The notes below the pieces were generated by a model that searched no databases, was not told the origin of the DNA, and saw nothing but the letters and a program-made list of their open reading frames with translations. 64,000 bases of DNA, taken from the NCBI GenBank assembly GCA_024180945.1, contig JAKSGN010000016.1, positions 310,001-374,000 of the forward strand, read 5' to 3'. This document shows, one piece after another, positions 1 through 13,000 of this stretch. This DNA is from Macrophomina tecta. Its lineage: Eukaryota; Ascomycota; Dothideomycetes; Botryosphaeriales; Botryosphaeriaceae. The position numbers and the translations under genes were made by a program. Numbering within the stretch: position 1 is the stretch's first letter; the number at the start of each line of letters is the position of its first letter.

Positions 1-3000
1 CATTTCAAGGCCTACAACGCTTAATCTATCATAGATTGCCGATACTAGCACCACACATCACATCTGCAACAAGTACATGAAGGATCGCTACACCAAAACA
101 AGGGACGCAGGGCCAGATGACTACGTCACCTTAGGAAATACCACAGTCAAAATCGAGTCATTTGGTGAGGCACTGGTATACACCACCAACCATAAGGGTC
201 CACGCACAATTACGCTAGTGGACGTAGCTTATGTACCCTTATTCATAGCCAACCTCGTCTCAATTGCCAAGGCAAGAGAGAAGGGAATCGAATTAGACAT
301 AGAACGTATGTGCCTCTACTTAGAGGACTTTACTGTGGCTTACCTAACCTTTACTCAAAACCACTTCTTCATGGAATACAAGGAAGCAGATAATCCACTA
401 GCGATTGTATTAAACGTTGCTAATCGCTCACTGCCAGCCACACAATGGCATGACATCTTTGCACACGCAGGCTAAAGAGCCATTAAGGCCTTGCCTTAAG
501 CAGTGCAAGGAGTAGTTATTACAGATTAAGACTTAACTAATTACTGTGATGTATGCGCTCGCACCAAGGCGCATCAATAAATTTCACGCGAAATGGATCC
601 AGAGAAGTCATCAACCGAAGCCTTCTTTCGAGTCTCATTTGACTTGACACAGATGACACGAGCCAACAACGGCCACCAATGGATTACGCATCTTGAATGC
701 GCTTCTTCTAAGTTTACCTTTGCAGTCACTCACGCAACCAAGGATGAGTGTACCCAGCACCTTCTTAATATTATTTAAATGATTAAGACGAGATTTGGCA
801 AATCAGTCGCCTTTCTTAGATCAGATGGAGAAGTGTCGCTTACACGAGCCTTTAAGCAGCAGCTTGAACATCAGGGAGTTACCCATGAGGTGTTAGCTCC
901 TTATACCCCTTAGTAGAACGGTGCATTAGAGCGTTTAGGGCACTTAATTATTATCAAGGCAAGAGCCTTACGAGTTAGTGCTAACCTATCTGATTACCTA
1001 TGGCCTGAAACTATTAAGACGGCAGTCTACATCCACAATAGGACTCCAGTGAAGCGCTATAACTGGAGAACGCCATTTGAGCTTGTTTATGGCAAGAAGC
1101 TAAAAGTAACTTACCTACGAGTCTATGGCTGCAAAGCCTACTTACTGCTTAAGAATATTCCACGCAGTAATAAGCTGGATGAGCGAGTCCTTATTGGATA
1201 CTTAGTTGGATATGACTCTACCAACATCTACAGGATCTGGTATTCTCTAAAGGACCGAGTAGTACGCTCTAGAGACGTTATCTTTGACGAATTAAGTAAG
1301 TTCTCTCTAGAGGATCTAGAAAAGATACTCTCTCTATAGCAGCAGGAGCAGGATCAAGAGTAAGAGGTAGTAATTCCTCGCATTACGCTCTATGAGGAGG
1401 ATATTATTCCTTCAGATGAAGACTCTGAGACCTCCTTTTACCTTAGTGATGAACTATCACCGACTTAACCTCCAGAGACTCCAGGCAGCCAGCTAGGCGC
1501 TTAATCACCGGGAGTACAACTGGATTACCTACCAAGTCCTTCAGAATTAACTAGTGAAGGCCTCGCAAGCGAAAAGCATGTAGAAAGCAGCCTATAAGCA
1601 GGCCTAACTTAAGGTGACTAATTACCAGAGCCTTTAGATCACCAATCACCCGATCGATCTACTCTAGTTGAACAACAAGCCTCTCATGGCTTAGCCTCTT
1701 AAGGCTTAGGGGGTGAAGATCAATAGAATTAGCAATCACGAGGACTCGGGCCTCTTTTGCCAGTCTAATACGAGAATCCACCTGATCTAGGCGCTGCCAG
1801 AGGAAACCGTGCCCCAAGAGGACGTGATATTGCAGCGGATATTAATCTAAATCTAATCATCCATGGATCAAGGACTCGTAAACCACGTAGAGACGCGTAC
1901 ATTGCGTTAATTCATAATAATATGTTTAGCTATTAAATGCTGTTCACATCTTTTCTCGCATCTCTTTAGGAATCTACTCTAGTACAGGCTCAAGCACTGC
2001 CTATAGGCCTGCCACGTATTTATAGAGATTAACTGCTACCTGAACCTCGCTTCTATAAAGATATCTTTAACCACCTAATGAAAACCCATCTGTTGGAGGC
2101 AATTCAAACAGAACTCTAGGAACTATAGGGTAAGGGGGTGTGGGAGATAGTGGCACTCAGTGAAGCCAAAAGCCGTAATAAGGAAGTGATTCCTCTTACC
2201 TGGGTATTTAAGTATAAGTTTGATGAACACGGTTGGCTCATTAAGGTTAAGGCACGCATCTGTGTAAGAGGAGACCTCTAAGCTACTTAGTAAGATACTT
2301 ATGCAGCCATCCTTGCCTTCCGGATCTTTCGAGCCTTGATTGCTATTATCTGCGCCTTTGACTTAGAAATGCGCCAGTACGACGTTGTAAACGTATTCCC
2401 TCACGTACTACTCGAGGAAAGGACATACTGTCGACCTCCAGAAGGGATAAAGCTTAAACAAGATTAAATCCTTCGACTATTACGAGCGCTTTATAGCCTT
2501 AAGGAGTCTCCAGCTCTCTAGTAGAGATATTTCTATAAATCTTTAGAAGAGCTCGGCCTGACTCAAGTGCTAGATGTACCTTGTTTATTTATAAACGATC
2601 GCCTGTTCGTCTTCTTCTTTGTAGATGACGTTATTATGGCATACTACAAGCGAGATGAGCCTTTTGTAGATGCTTTCTAAGAAGATCTATTCAAACGCTA
2701 CGAGATAAGAGCACTAGGAGAAGTATAATGGTTCTTAGCCTTACGCATTATAAGGGATAGAGAGTAGAAGCTCTTGTGGCTTTCTTAAGAATTATATATC
2801 TCTGGCCTTATCGCTCGCTACGGTGTTGGTGAAAATTACTTCCCACTAATGCCTCTTCCATCAGATGAAGTGCTTTAAGCGAATTAAGGCACGTATGTAA
2901 GCGCATAAGACATTTACCTTTATTAAAGCAGGATTGGCTTAGCGCAGTTTGCAGCCACCAGTATAAGGGTAGATATTGCGTACGCCTGTTCAGCACTCTC

Positions 3001-3601
3001 ATCCTACCTTACTAATCCGTCTCCTCGCTACCTAGAGCTATTACAGCGGCTCCTCAGCTACCTGGCAGGAACGAAGAAACTCGCCTTATGCTTCCAAGGC
3101 AATTACGATAAGGATAGCATCTTTACTATTAGCAGTGATGCGGCATTTGCCAACGATCCGGACACACGCCGCAGCCACCAAGGCTCGATCATCACAATGT
3201 TCGGAGCAGCTGTTGATTGGAAGGCTATTAAGCAGCCTACTGTCACAACCTCTACCACCGAAGCTGAGCTTCTCGCCTTGTCAGAAGCTGCCAAGCAGTG
3301 CTTCTGGTGGAAGCGCCTCTTCAGAGGAGTGCAGTTCGATCCAGGCCATCAAATCAACGTTCAGTGCGATAACAAGCAGACGCTTCGCCTTATGCAAGAG
3401 AACGTTGGCAAACTCAACACCAAGCTACGTCATGTGGACATTCACCACCATTGGCTGCGCCAGGAAGCCCAAGCAGGCAACGTACACCTCCAGTGGACGC
3501 CTACAGCAGTGATGTTAGCAGACGGTTTGACCAAAGCCTTGCCTCGCCAAAAGCACGCTCAATTCGTTACGGCTATTGGACTTACACCACTCCATAACTA
3601 A
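1..3601 (+). pseudogene. Copia-1 Pol polyprotein, RIP-degraded
   Basis: The gag-pre-integrase stretch (77-475, ending in a TQWHDIFAHAG-like motif) is followed by integrase core (593-1000), integrase C-terminal part (1049-1339, motif RTPFELVYG), reverse transcriptase (about 2000-2800) and RNase H (about 3080-3600, ending near MLADGLTKALPRQKH). Many in-frame TAG and TAA codons sit where CAG or CAA is expected, for example around 904 and through 1340-3100. The last 400 bases are stop-free. The normal product would make a virus-like-particle polyprotein with protease, integrase and RT activity; here no complete protein can be made. Confidence 0.88.
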
Positions 3602-3788
3602 CCTTCTTCCACTTGTTCCCTTATACAAGATGAGGCGCAACCCTCACTGCTTTGCTTATATCAGCTGGGGAACTTATACCTTTAAAGTTATTCCTTTTTG
3701 CACACATGAGTTCAACACTCACTCCTATCTGCGTTTAGCTACCTTTCTTATCACCTACTCCCCAAGCAGGCAGTACGTGAAGGGGGTG

Positions 3789-3949
3789 TGTTGGATCAAT
3801 CACGTGTTTCAAGGTCTCCTTATTATCACACCACATCGCTTAGCTACAATTACTCGTATAAGAGGCGGTCGGGTCACCAACCCTCTCCCTCTTCATGCCA
3901 ATCCACTTTCTTCATCACTGAATAAGCTGTCACCTCACTTGTTCCAACA
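3789..3949 (+). repeat. Copia-1 3' LTR (161 bp)
   Basis: It begins TGTTGGATCAATCACGTG and ends CACTTGTTCCAACA, with a purine tract directly before it. Related copies lie at 7840-8010 (minus) and, split in two, at 50992-51112 plus 53219-53260. Confidence 0.9.
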
Positions 3950-4012
3950 GAATCTAAAGCTAACTACTTTGGGATGCATCTGTGCGCTCGTGTATAGCCA
4001 TATTCCAACACA
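3950..4012 (-). repeat. Copia-3 3' LTR fragment
   Basis: The 63 bases ending in TATTCCAACA match 24794-24856 with C-to-T changes. The rest of this LTR lies left of the window because Copia-1 inserted here. Confidence 0.8.
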
Positions 4013-4219
4013 CCCCCTTCGTGCCTTGCCTAATAGGGAAGTGTGCGACAAAAAAGGTCAAAAATAATAGTGTTAAACCGTAAAAATTGCATAGGGTATT
4101 GAATCCCAAAAAGCATAATAGACGCAAAGATGAGAAAGCGAAGAAAAAGCATGCTTTAAGCAGAGGAAAAGCAGGGATAAAGCGTGCTAGTCCTCAAAAG
4201 GCACTAAGCCAACGCTCTT

Positions 4220-7200
4220 TATAAATTAGTTGTGCTTTTGCCTGGGTAACGCTTTAGTAAGGCCATCTGCAATCATGGCTGCCGTAGGCGTCCAGCGCAA
4301 GTGAATGTTTCCTGCTTAGGCCTCTTAACGTAACCAATAGTGATGAATGTCGACATAACGGAGCCGGGTAGTAAGCTTTCCCATATTTTCTTGCATTAAA
4401 CGCAATGTTTGCGTATTATCACACTACACGTCAATCCGGTGGCCTGGATCAAATTAAATGCCACGGAAGAACCGTTTCCACCAGAAGCACTACTTAGCGG
4501 CTTCTAACAAAGCAAGAAGCTCGGCTTCTATAGTTAAGGTGGTAACAGTTAGCTATTTTATTGCCTTCTAATTAACAGGTGCGCCGTATAGTATAATAAT
4601 TAAGCCTTGGTGGCTTCTCCGTGTATTATAATCATTGCCGTATACAGCGTCACTACTAATTATAAAGATATTCTTCTCGTCCTCAAGGAAGCCTTAATAG
4701 CACAGGGTAAACTTCCTAGTTCTAGCCAAGTAACCAAGGAGCCTTTGTACCAATTCCAGATAGCGGGGCGAGGGATTAGTAAGGTAGGATAAGAGTGCTA
4801 AACACGTATAAGTAATATCCACACGCGTGCTTACAGCAGTAAACTGAACTGAGCCGATCTTGCTTTAAAAGGCGTGAATATCTTAAGGGCTTGTATACGT
4901 TCCTTGATTGGATTCGAGCACTTTATCTAATAGAAGAGGTATTGCTAAGAAGTAGGTTTCCTTAACGTTATACTTAGTAACTAAACCAGTGATGTACGAC
5001 TCTTGCGAGAGCTATAAGAGGCGTTACTACCGGTCCCTAATAATACGTAGGGTAAGGAACCATTAAACTTCTCTAAGTATTCGCATTTTATAACGTTAGA
5101 AGAGATTCTTTTAAAATGTATTTACGTATTACTCGTCCTGCTTATAATAAGCCATGATGATATCGTCTACAAATAAAAGGACGAATAGGTAATTATTAAT
5201 ATAGAGGCACGGAGCGTCTAGTATAGGTTCTAGTCCTAGCTCCTTAAGTAACTAACAGAGGTGCTTTTATTAAAGAGATAGTGACTTCTTTAATCCGTAT
5301 AGAGTACGGAGAAGGAGTAGAATTTAGCCGCGAGGAAGGTTTATGCCTTTAGGTGGACGACAGAAGGTCTTTTCCTAAAGAGTAATATACGGGAATACAT
5401 TAACAACATTATACTAACGCGTTTCTAAGTCGAAAGCGCAGATGATTATAATTAATACTCGGAAAATCCGAGAGGCTAGGGGAGCTGTAAAAGTATCTGC
5501 TGCTAAGGTCTAAAGATTACCTCTTATATAAATACGAGCTTTGACCTTAATAAGCCAGCCGTGTTCATTAAACTTATATTTAAATACCTAGGTAAGCGGA
5601 ATAATCTCTTTCTAGAGCTCCTATGCTTTACTAAATAGAACCGCCTTCTATACCCCCTTACCCTAGACCTTCTGGAGTTCGGTGTTAACGGCCTTGAGTA
5701 GGTGCTCGCGTAGCGGATAGCTGAAAATCTCCTTATAGAAGCGAGGTTTAGGTGGTAGATTATCTCTATAGATTCTCGAAAGATCCTTTAATTGCTTAGT
5801 TTCGGTCTCTAGGCTCTCTATATTTAATGTAGCCGTAAAGGTATTGATGAACGTTTGATAGCTAAATATATTATTGGTAATTAGCGCTGTATATATTTGC
5901 CTGCGAGTCTTATGCTCTTGGCGTGCTTTTCGCGTGCGTTTTCCTTGGACAATAAGGTTCGGGTTAATATTAGCTAAAATGTCTCGACCTCTGGGTGTAC
6001 GGTTTCTAGCTGTAGCGCCCGGATCAGGTTTAGTATTATATCGAATAGGTATAAGAGGACCGAGTTGTCGAGGTTGTTCTTTACCCCCTGAGCTTTGAGA
6101 GGCTGGTTGTTGTGGTGGAATCTACTCTGCTGGCGTGCTACTGGAGCGATTACTTGGTGATGGTGACGGTATTTGGGTGCTTTGAGGCTTATGTAGCTTG
6201 CTCGAGGCCTTAGCTCTAGCTCGTTCCTGGCGTTGCCTGGAACGTCGGTTATTTCGCTTATCTGATGAGGCCTTAGACTCCTTATTAGTGTGAATGATGT
6301 CTTCTTCGTTTAGCCTGATACGAGGGATAATAGAGGTGGCTTGAGGTTCTTCTTGTTTCGCTGCCCGAAATTGTTCTAGATCTTCTTGGGAGAATTTGCT
6401 GGATTTATTAAACGTGATATCTCGCATACGCACGATCCGGTTACTTGGTGGATACCAGATGCGGTAAATGTTGGTGGAATTATAGCCAACTAGGTAGCTA
6501 ATAAGAACGCGTTTATCTAGCTTGTTGTTGCGTGGAATCGTCTTAAGCAATGAGTAGGCCTTGCAACCGTATATACGTAAGTGAGCGACATTGGGCTGCT
6601 TGTTATGGACTATCTTAAATGGGGTTTTCTACTGATGACGCTTTATTGGGGTTCTGTTATGAAGGTACGTAGCTGCCTTTATAATCTCTGGCTATAGTCC
6701 TTCTGGTAAGCTGGTACTGACTCGAAGTGCACGAGCTTTTAGAACAATTGCGTGTCTAGATCTTTCTGATGATTCGTTTTGTTGTGGCGTATAAGGAGCT
6801 GATACCTCATGGGTGATTCCCTAATGCCTGAGCTGCTGTCTGAACTTATGTGACAGCGAAGTTTCTCTATCTGATCGAAAGAATGCGACTGTTCTGTTGA
6901 ATCTGGTCTTGATTATTTGGATAACGTTGAGAATAATCTCATTGCACTGGTCCTTGGACAAATGCGTTTTACTGAACGTGAACTTTGTTGCTGTATACTT
7001 AATGTGCGTAAGCCACTGATGCCCATTGTTGGCTCGAATCAGCTGGACTAAATCAAATGACAGGCGGTGGAACGGTTCCTTAGATGATTCTTTATGTTAT
7101 AAGAACCGAGAGATTTGTTAATGAGCTTTGGTGCGTGCATATATATTATAGTTGTTGGATCAATCACGTGTATGTGGCTTTTGCCAAGTTGTTGGAATAT

Positions 7201-7839
7201 TTGATTCAGTAGTGTTTTGGATTCAGTTATGTCTTATACTCGTTGCACACTTGTCTCAGTAGGTAAGCAAGTTACATACCCGTTTTACCCTAGTAGGTAG
7301 AATAGGTATAAGGGAAGCCCGTACGGCCTCCTCTACTAGATATGCCACTCATTCCAATTGATTCTTTTATCATTGGTCAAGCCGTCACACCACTTGTTCC
7401 AACAATAGTGCTAAGGTATTTGTTCTTTAGTGAGTGCTGCACCCTTTGTAGTATTTGGAATAGCCTTAATGACGGCTTGGTTTGCATGAGCAAAGATCTT
7501 ATGCCATTGCGTTGCTGGTAGTGAGCGAATAACTAGGTTTAAGTTGACCTTTGGTATATCTGCTGCCGGGTTATACTCTATGAAGAAGTAATTATATTTG
7601 AAAGTTAAGTTACTGACAATAAAGTCGCCTTTGTAGAGGTATATACGGCTAGTATTTATTTTAATGCCTTTTTCTCTTGCCTTGGCAACTGACACGAGGT
7701 TGGCTATAAATAATAGTACGTAAGCAACGTCCAGAAGCGTTATAATATAAGGCCCCTTATTATTATATGCTTTGACTATTACTTCTCCGAATGATTTAAT
7801 TGGAATCTAGCTATTGCCTACGGTAATATAGTTATCTAG
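4220..7839 (-). pseudogene. Copia-3 Pol (integrase, RT, RNase H), RIP-degraded
   Basis: On the minus strand, gag-pre-integrase is readable at 7411-7695 (SVAKAREKGIKI and TQWHKIFAHA motifs), the integrase C-terminal region at 6122-6550 (YLVGYNSTNIYRIWYPP), then RT and RNase H run down to about 4220 with many TAG and TAA codons. The solo LTR at 7153-7404 interrupts it. Sequence is colinear with Copia-1 but clearly a different copy. Non-functional. Confidence 0.85.
7153..7404 (+). repeat. Solo LTR (252 bp), TSD ATAGT, with a hybrid core
   Basis: It begins TGTTGGATCAATCACGTG and ends CACTTGTTCCAACA like the Copia-1 LTR. It is flanked by ATAGT on both sides (7148-7152 and 7405-7409). Its middle, from about 7191 to 7350, instead matches the core of the Copia-2 LTR (the stretch around CCCGTTTTACCCTAGTAGG). 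Either a Copia-2 LTR is nested and partly lost, or this is a mosaic LTR. Confidence 0.85.
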
Positions 7840-8010
7840 TGTTGGAACAAGTGAGGTGACAGCTTATTCAGTGATGAAGAAAGTGGGTTGGCATTGATTG
7901 GCATGAAGAGGGAGAGGGTTGGTGACCCGACCGCCTCTTATACGAGTAATTGTAGCTAAGCGATGTGGTGTGATAATAAGGAGACCTTGAAACACGTGAT
8001 TGATCCAACA
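7840..8010 (-). repeat. Solo LTR of the Copia-1 family (171 bp), TSD TCTAG
   Basis: This is the reverse complement of the Copia-1 LTR: it starts TGTTGGAACAAGTGAGG and ends CACGTGATTGATCCAACA. TCTAG flanks it at 7835-7839 and 8011-8015. It is hardly affected by RIP although its surroundings are, so it is younger. Confidence 0.93.
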
Positions 8011-8877
8011 TCTAGACCTATATCGCGTGTCTTCTTAAACCGGCTCTTTATGAACTTGTTGTAAATGTAATAAGTAGATCCAGTATTAGTAATCTATGAG
8101 AGGTTAAGCGTTATTAGACGAGAGAGGCGTTGTGTACTAAATACGCTTGTAACGACTACTAGGAATAAGAATATTTTATTAGTAGCTAAGCCCTAACTAT
8201 TCGTAGGCGTGCCGCTTGCTTTTTCTACGCTTGTATTATGCTTTTTAGATTACTTGTTTCTACTCTTCTGGTCCTTATTCCTCTTAATGGATTTATCTAC
8301 TTGGCTTTTAATAGTGGGGTTCGTGAGTGCTTTATTAACCTTAGCTTGTCATTTTTTATTCGGTTTCTAGTCCTTGGGCCTAGCAGCTAGGTTAAGATAG
8401 TAGCACTTATAATAGATATACTAGAAGCCGTATATATATGCTATTCTCGTTTCTTACTGCTGGTTTCGGAGCGTTGCTGTAAAGGCTACCTTAGTAACCT
8501 TTGGGTTTTTAGCTAGTCCTTAGCGATAATAGTTTTGGTAGTCGATAATAAGCTCTTAAAGGGATTTAGTAAGTTTACTATCTTAAAGCTTAACCTTTCA
8601 GTTAGCGGCCTATTATATGTTATATAACGTAAGCGCCTTAAGGAAGTTCTTCTTACCTTAATTACCTAAGATGTTAGAGAGGCTAAGTGCCTTAGCTTTA
8701 AATATAGTCCCCTCTTATTATGTAAGCTATTTCTTAAGGTTTTAGCTGCTGGGCAACTTCTTAAGCTACCTAAGATAGTTAATAATAAGTTCTTTTTATA
8801 TTTAGGAAGTAGGCTAGAGGCGAGCCTTTAAAGCGCGTAGCTATAAATAAGAATGTGAGTCCTTATTTAGCTTAAGA
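8011..8877 (-). pseudogene. Copia-3 Gag, C-terminal part
   Basis: AT-rich minus-strand sequence colinear with the gag regions of the Copia-2 copies at 43400-44160 and 62560-63310. Many stops are present. Gypsy-1 splits it at 8877/15742. Confidence 0.6.
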
Positions 8878-9259
8878 TATTACGCCGACACTCTTTCTAG
8901 GGGAGGTCCGGCGTATCATCGGGTAACTTAGGCTTTCTAGGGGCCGTCGTAGTAGGCAGTAGAGGTTCGCACAGTAATAAAATAAGAATTAATTAATAAG
9001 TTAACTATGAGGGTCCTATCTACTATAAATAAGTATAGTCTATATATATAAGGTATTTAGTTAGATTATAGTAGATTACTAGCTAGCTCACCGTGATCTA
9101 GTAAGTCGAGTAATCTATAGTTAGTGCGCTAGGTAATAAATCTACCTTCTACTCCTTAGGGCGTAATCCGGACTAAGAATTTCCCGCTTTAAGGAATTAG
9201 GGCCTTTTCTAAGAAGTAGGGCCGTTCTTCCTCCGTCCCCTCTAGCTAGTATTGTAATA
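8878..9259 (-). repeat. Gypsy-1 3' LTR (382 bp)
   Basis: It reads TATTACGCCGACACTC at the left end, originally TGTTACG, and GTAATA at the right, originally GTAACA. It aligns end to end with 15360-15741, the differences being mainly C-to-T and G-to-A. Confidence 0.93.
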
Positions 9260-9624
9260 CTATCCCCCCTCTAGGCGACTTTCAGCCCAAAAGTTTAAAG
9301 CTATAAGTGTAGAGTAGTCCTTCCTCGTCCATTTTATTGCTTATTTCTAACCTTATTTCGCAATATCTAGTCGTAAGTCTACTAAGCGCCGTAATTTAGC
9401 TACTCGCATCGCTTATTTAGAAGTTATCATTATACCTTCCTATAGTTACTACCGTAAGAAAGGCAAGGAGTATAAGGTATTACTAGAAAAAGAGCTAGGA
9501 ACTTTATCTTCTTATTATTCTAAGTATATCCATCGGGGTCGTAGCTATAACATTTAGGGTATCCCGGTTTAAGATTATAGGTTCTCCTAGTTCTTAGTAA
9601 GTAGTTATTAATAGTTATAGGGAA

Positions 9625-10000
9625 CTCGGTTAATCGAAAGCGCGATCGCCTTCGTAGAAAACATTTAGCTACTACTAAGGCCCTATCTACTTCTCGGTAG
9701 GCTTTAGAGACGGCTTAAAACTCCCTTCTTACTTCTATAGCCCGTTTAAAGCATTTAGAGCAGTAGAAGCAGTTTCTTAACGATTAGAAGTATAAAATAG
9801 TGCATCGGGGTTTATTATTCTTAGAGGAGCTAGAGCTTAAGGAGGCGTATACGGCATAGCCATCGAGTTTAAGTAGTAGTAACGTAGTAAGTTCCAACGG
9901 GGCGGTTTCTTAAAAGACACCGGTAGACTAGTTTTAGATATCCTTAATACCTCCTCCGGGTTTTACATCGTGGGAGGATACTCTAGGTTTAGACAGTTAG
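9625..10000 (+). pseudogene. Antisense coiled-coil ORF between Gypsy-1 pol and its 3' LTR
   Basis: On the plus strand, opposite to Gypsy-1 transcription, a frame runs to a stop at 9998-10000. Its internal stops are TAG or TAA codons that become Gln if C is restored. It reads as a helical region rich in Lys, Glu and Leu (RLKHLE then KQFL), a conserved-looking HRGLLFLEELELKEA block, and a tail with PPPGFTSWEDTLG. Similar antisense frames occur in Gypsy-2 (23310-23660) and in the outer Gypsy (25180-25648). I recall short fungal hypothetical proteins with an RGL-SL-EL-E block, but could not check this. Function unknown. Confidence 0.6.
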
Positions 10001-13000
10001 GGTTTTATCGGTAGTATTCCTAGATAAGTCCTTCATAGTTAAGATAAAAGACTAGTTATTATAGTCTAGAAGTCTAGTAATAAAGAAAGCCTTAGAGGAA
10101 CCTCGGCTATAACTAATAAATAGACTTATACCTATATAGGTATAAGTATTATATAACTTTACTTAATTTATATATTTAAATAGACTTTACTCTCTTTTCT
10201 CTTTTCTTCTTTCTTCTTCTTCTTTTCTTAAGTTTTAGCTTCTTATACGTAGCGTAATAAACCTTTTAGTGATTATTCTAAGATTAAGCCTTAATACTAG
10301 TTTCTATAAGGGTTTCTAAGAAATTCTAGCGGGGTCCATTCCTTTCTATTTAATAAGATACTTATATTAACCATCGATCTAGTTTCTATTAAGGATTTTT
10401 TCTACTGGCTATTCTCTATTAGCGTTATTAGGGTATATTTCGATTTCTAAATCGGGTTTAGCGTTGCTATATATAGGTTCAAGTAAGGAGATATAGAAAA
10501 CTAAGTATATATCTACTTACTCTAGTAATTTAAGTTTAAAGAAAATAAATAAAAGTTTTTTCTTAATCTAGTAAGATCTAGTTTCCTTATAGTCTAGTTT
10601 ATCATTCGATTATATAGTTTTAATATTTTTTTTAAGAAGCTAAACTTTATCCCCCTTCTTTAGAAGTAGCAATGCCTAGTGCCGTCTATTATAGTATATA
10701 GCTATTCAATATATAGTAAATTTAATATCTCGAGCTAGTTCTTAGTATAATTCGTATAGCTAATCTACCCTAAGTATAGCTTTTTAGATAAGTACTTCGT
10801 AGATCTAGGATTCTCTAAAGGCGGTAGGGTCGAAACTATAGTTAGCATAGAAAGGCATAGTTTATATAGCTTCTATTAATATACTATTATACGCATATTA
10901 GGCTAGCGGTAGAAGTTCGACCTAGTTATTTTATCTATAGTTTAGATAGAATCTTAGATACTACTCTAGTATTTAGTTAGTTTATTCCATTTATCCGTTA
11001 GTTTGTAGGTGTGCTATTATTAATATCTTATATTTAGTTCCTAGCTTATAGACTAAGGTTTACTAGAACTTAGCTTTAAACTATAGATTCTAGTCTGTAA
11101 TTAGTTTCTTGGGCATTCTATAGTGGGCAAAAATATATCTAAGAAAGAGATACGTATAGCCCTCTACTCCGATTTTCTTATTATAAGGAATAAAGTATAC
11201 CTATTTTATTAATCGATCGACGATGACTAGAATAGCATTATATCGTATTTTAGTTACGGGGTCTACTAAAATTAGTAGGTTAGTAATAAAGTCTATTATA
11301 ACTAATTTCTAGGGTTTAGTTAGTATTATAATAAGCTATAGCTATTCGTATAGTACGTATCGTGCCGCTTTATTCTTTACGTATTCGTTATATTTCTAAA
11401 TAACTTTTTCTACTATTTTTCTTATTTAGGAAAAATAGAAATATCTTATAAGTTATTCTAAGGTTTTTATTATTCCCAAGTATCTATAAACTACGAATTC
11501 GTAGTATTTCTTAGTTAGTTATTTATGTAGAGGTATTAGTACGTAGATTTTTTCGTAGAATAGTATATTACCTCTATAATCTTAGACTAGGTTAGGGTTA
11601 TTATATTCGGGGGTGTCTATTCGTTATAGTAGTTCTTAGAATAGCGGGTTATTATTATATTTTCTTTAGATAATTTATTTTTAAGTAGCGGTATCATTTT
11701 TTTCTTTATTTACTACTTCTTCTATAGTTTCTTTTAATATAGGCGTAGGTTCTTTATCTTATAGTTCCTTATTATCTTCGAGTTTTTATTTGGGTGTTAG
11801 GGCTCTTAGGGGCTTATTATTATCGATAGGGCTTTCTAGTCTTATAAAAGGTGCTAGTATCCGTTCTTTCTATAGTGCGTCGAATTCTTTAATAATTTAG
11901 GGGCGATTAGGGCCTAATATACTATTATTATTTTACCTAAGTACTATTAGTGATAATTTTAGCTTTTCTTCTATATAATTAGCTCTATAGCTAAGTATAT
12001 TCGCCTTACCGTTTTTATTTTCTTTACGGTAGTAGATTTTAAAGTAGAAGAGGGCGAGTTATTCTACCTATTATACTTATCTTCTATTTAATATCTTAGT
12101 AGTTATAAAGTATTCTAGGTTCTTATAATCTAAATATACCGTAATTTCGTAGTTAACTCTTTTAAGGTAATATCGCTATTTCTTAAATACTATAATAATT
12201 ATAAGTAGTTCTTTATCGTATATCTCGTAGTTAAGTTCTATAGGTAATATTTTACGAGAGTAGTACGCGATAGAATATAATCTTCTCTTATTATCTAGCT
12301 AGCTAAGAGTAGCACTAATAGTATAGTCTAATATATTAGTTTTGAGATAGAGGGGCTTATTAAGATTAAATAGAATTAATATAGGGGCTTCTATAAAGGC
12401 CTTTTTAAGTTAGTTAAATGCTTTCTATTATAGTTCTTTCTAGGCGAATAAGGTATCTTTTCGGGTAAATTAAATTAGTAGTTTAGCTATATAGGAGTAT
12501 CATTCGATAAACCGCTAATAGAAGTTAGTAAATTCTAGAAAGGCTTATACTTCTTTAACGTTTCTTAGTTCGGGCTATTTTAGGATATCTTTTATCTTTT
12601 TTAGGTCTATAACTACTTTTCCTAGTTCGATAATAAAGCCTAGGAATTTAACCTTCTAGATATAGAAGATATATTTTTTTAGTTTAACTAAGAGGCTATA
12701 TTCGAGTAGTTTCTAGAGAATCTTAGATACGTATTTCTTATATTCTTCTAGGGTTTCCGAGTAAATTAGGATATCGTTAGAATAAGCTATATAGAATCTA
12801 TCTAGGTATTCCTATAGAACGTGGTTAATGAGGGCTTAGAACGTAGTAGGGGCGTTAGTAAGTCTAAAGAATATTACTAAATATTCATATAGACTATATC
12901 GGGTTTAAAACGTAGTTTTCTATTTATATTCTTCTTTAATTCGAATAAGGTAGTATCCGTCCTATAGATCTAGTTTAGTAAAGAACTATACTTCTAAGAG

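Larger units (their letters stand above)
1..3949 (+). mobile_element. Copia-1 LTR retrotransposon, 5' part outside the window
   Basis: This is a Ty1/copia element on the plus strand. The window opens inside its polyprotein gene. Domain order (gag-pre-integrase, integrase, reverse transcriptase, RNase H) is that of copia elements. A purine-rich tract (agggggtg, about 3780-3788) precedes a 161-bp 3' LTR. It is inserted in the 3' LTR of the minus-strand Copia-3: the bases after 3949 continue the Copia-3 LTR that is also seen at 24721-24856. The predicted TSD is GAATC (3950-3954); its partner lies left of the window. RIP-type stops show the element is dead. Confidence 0.9.
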
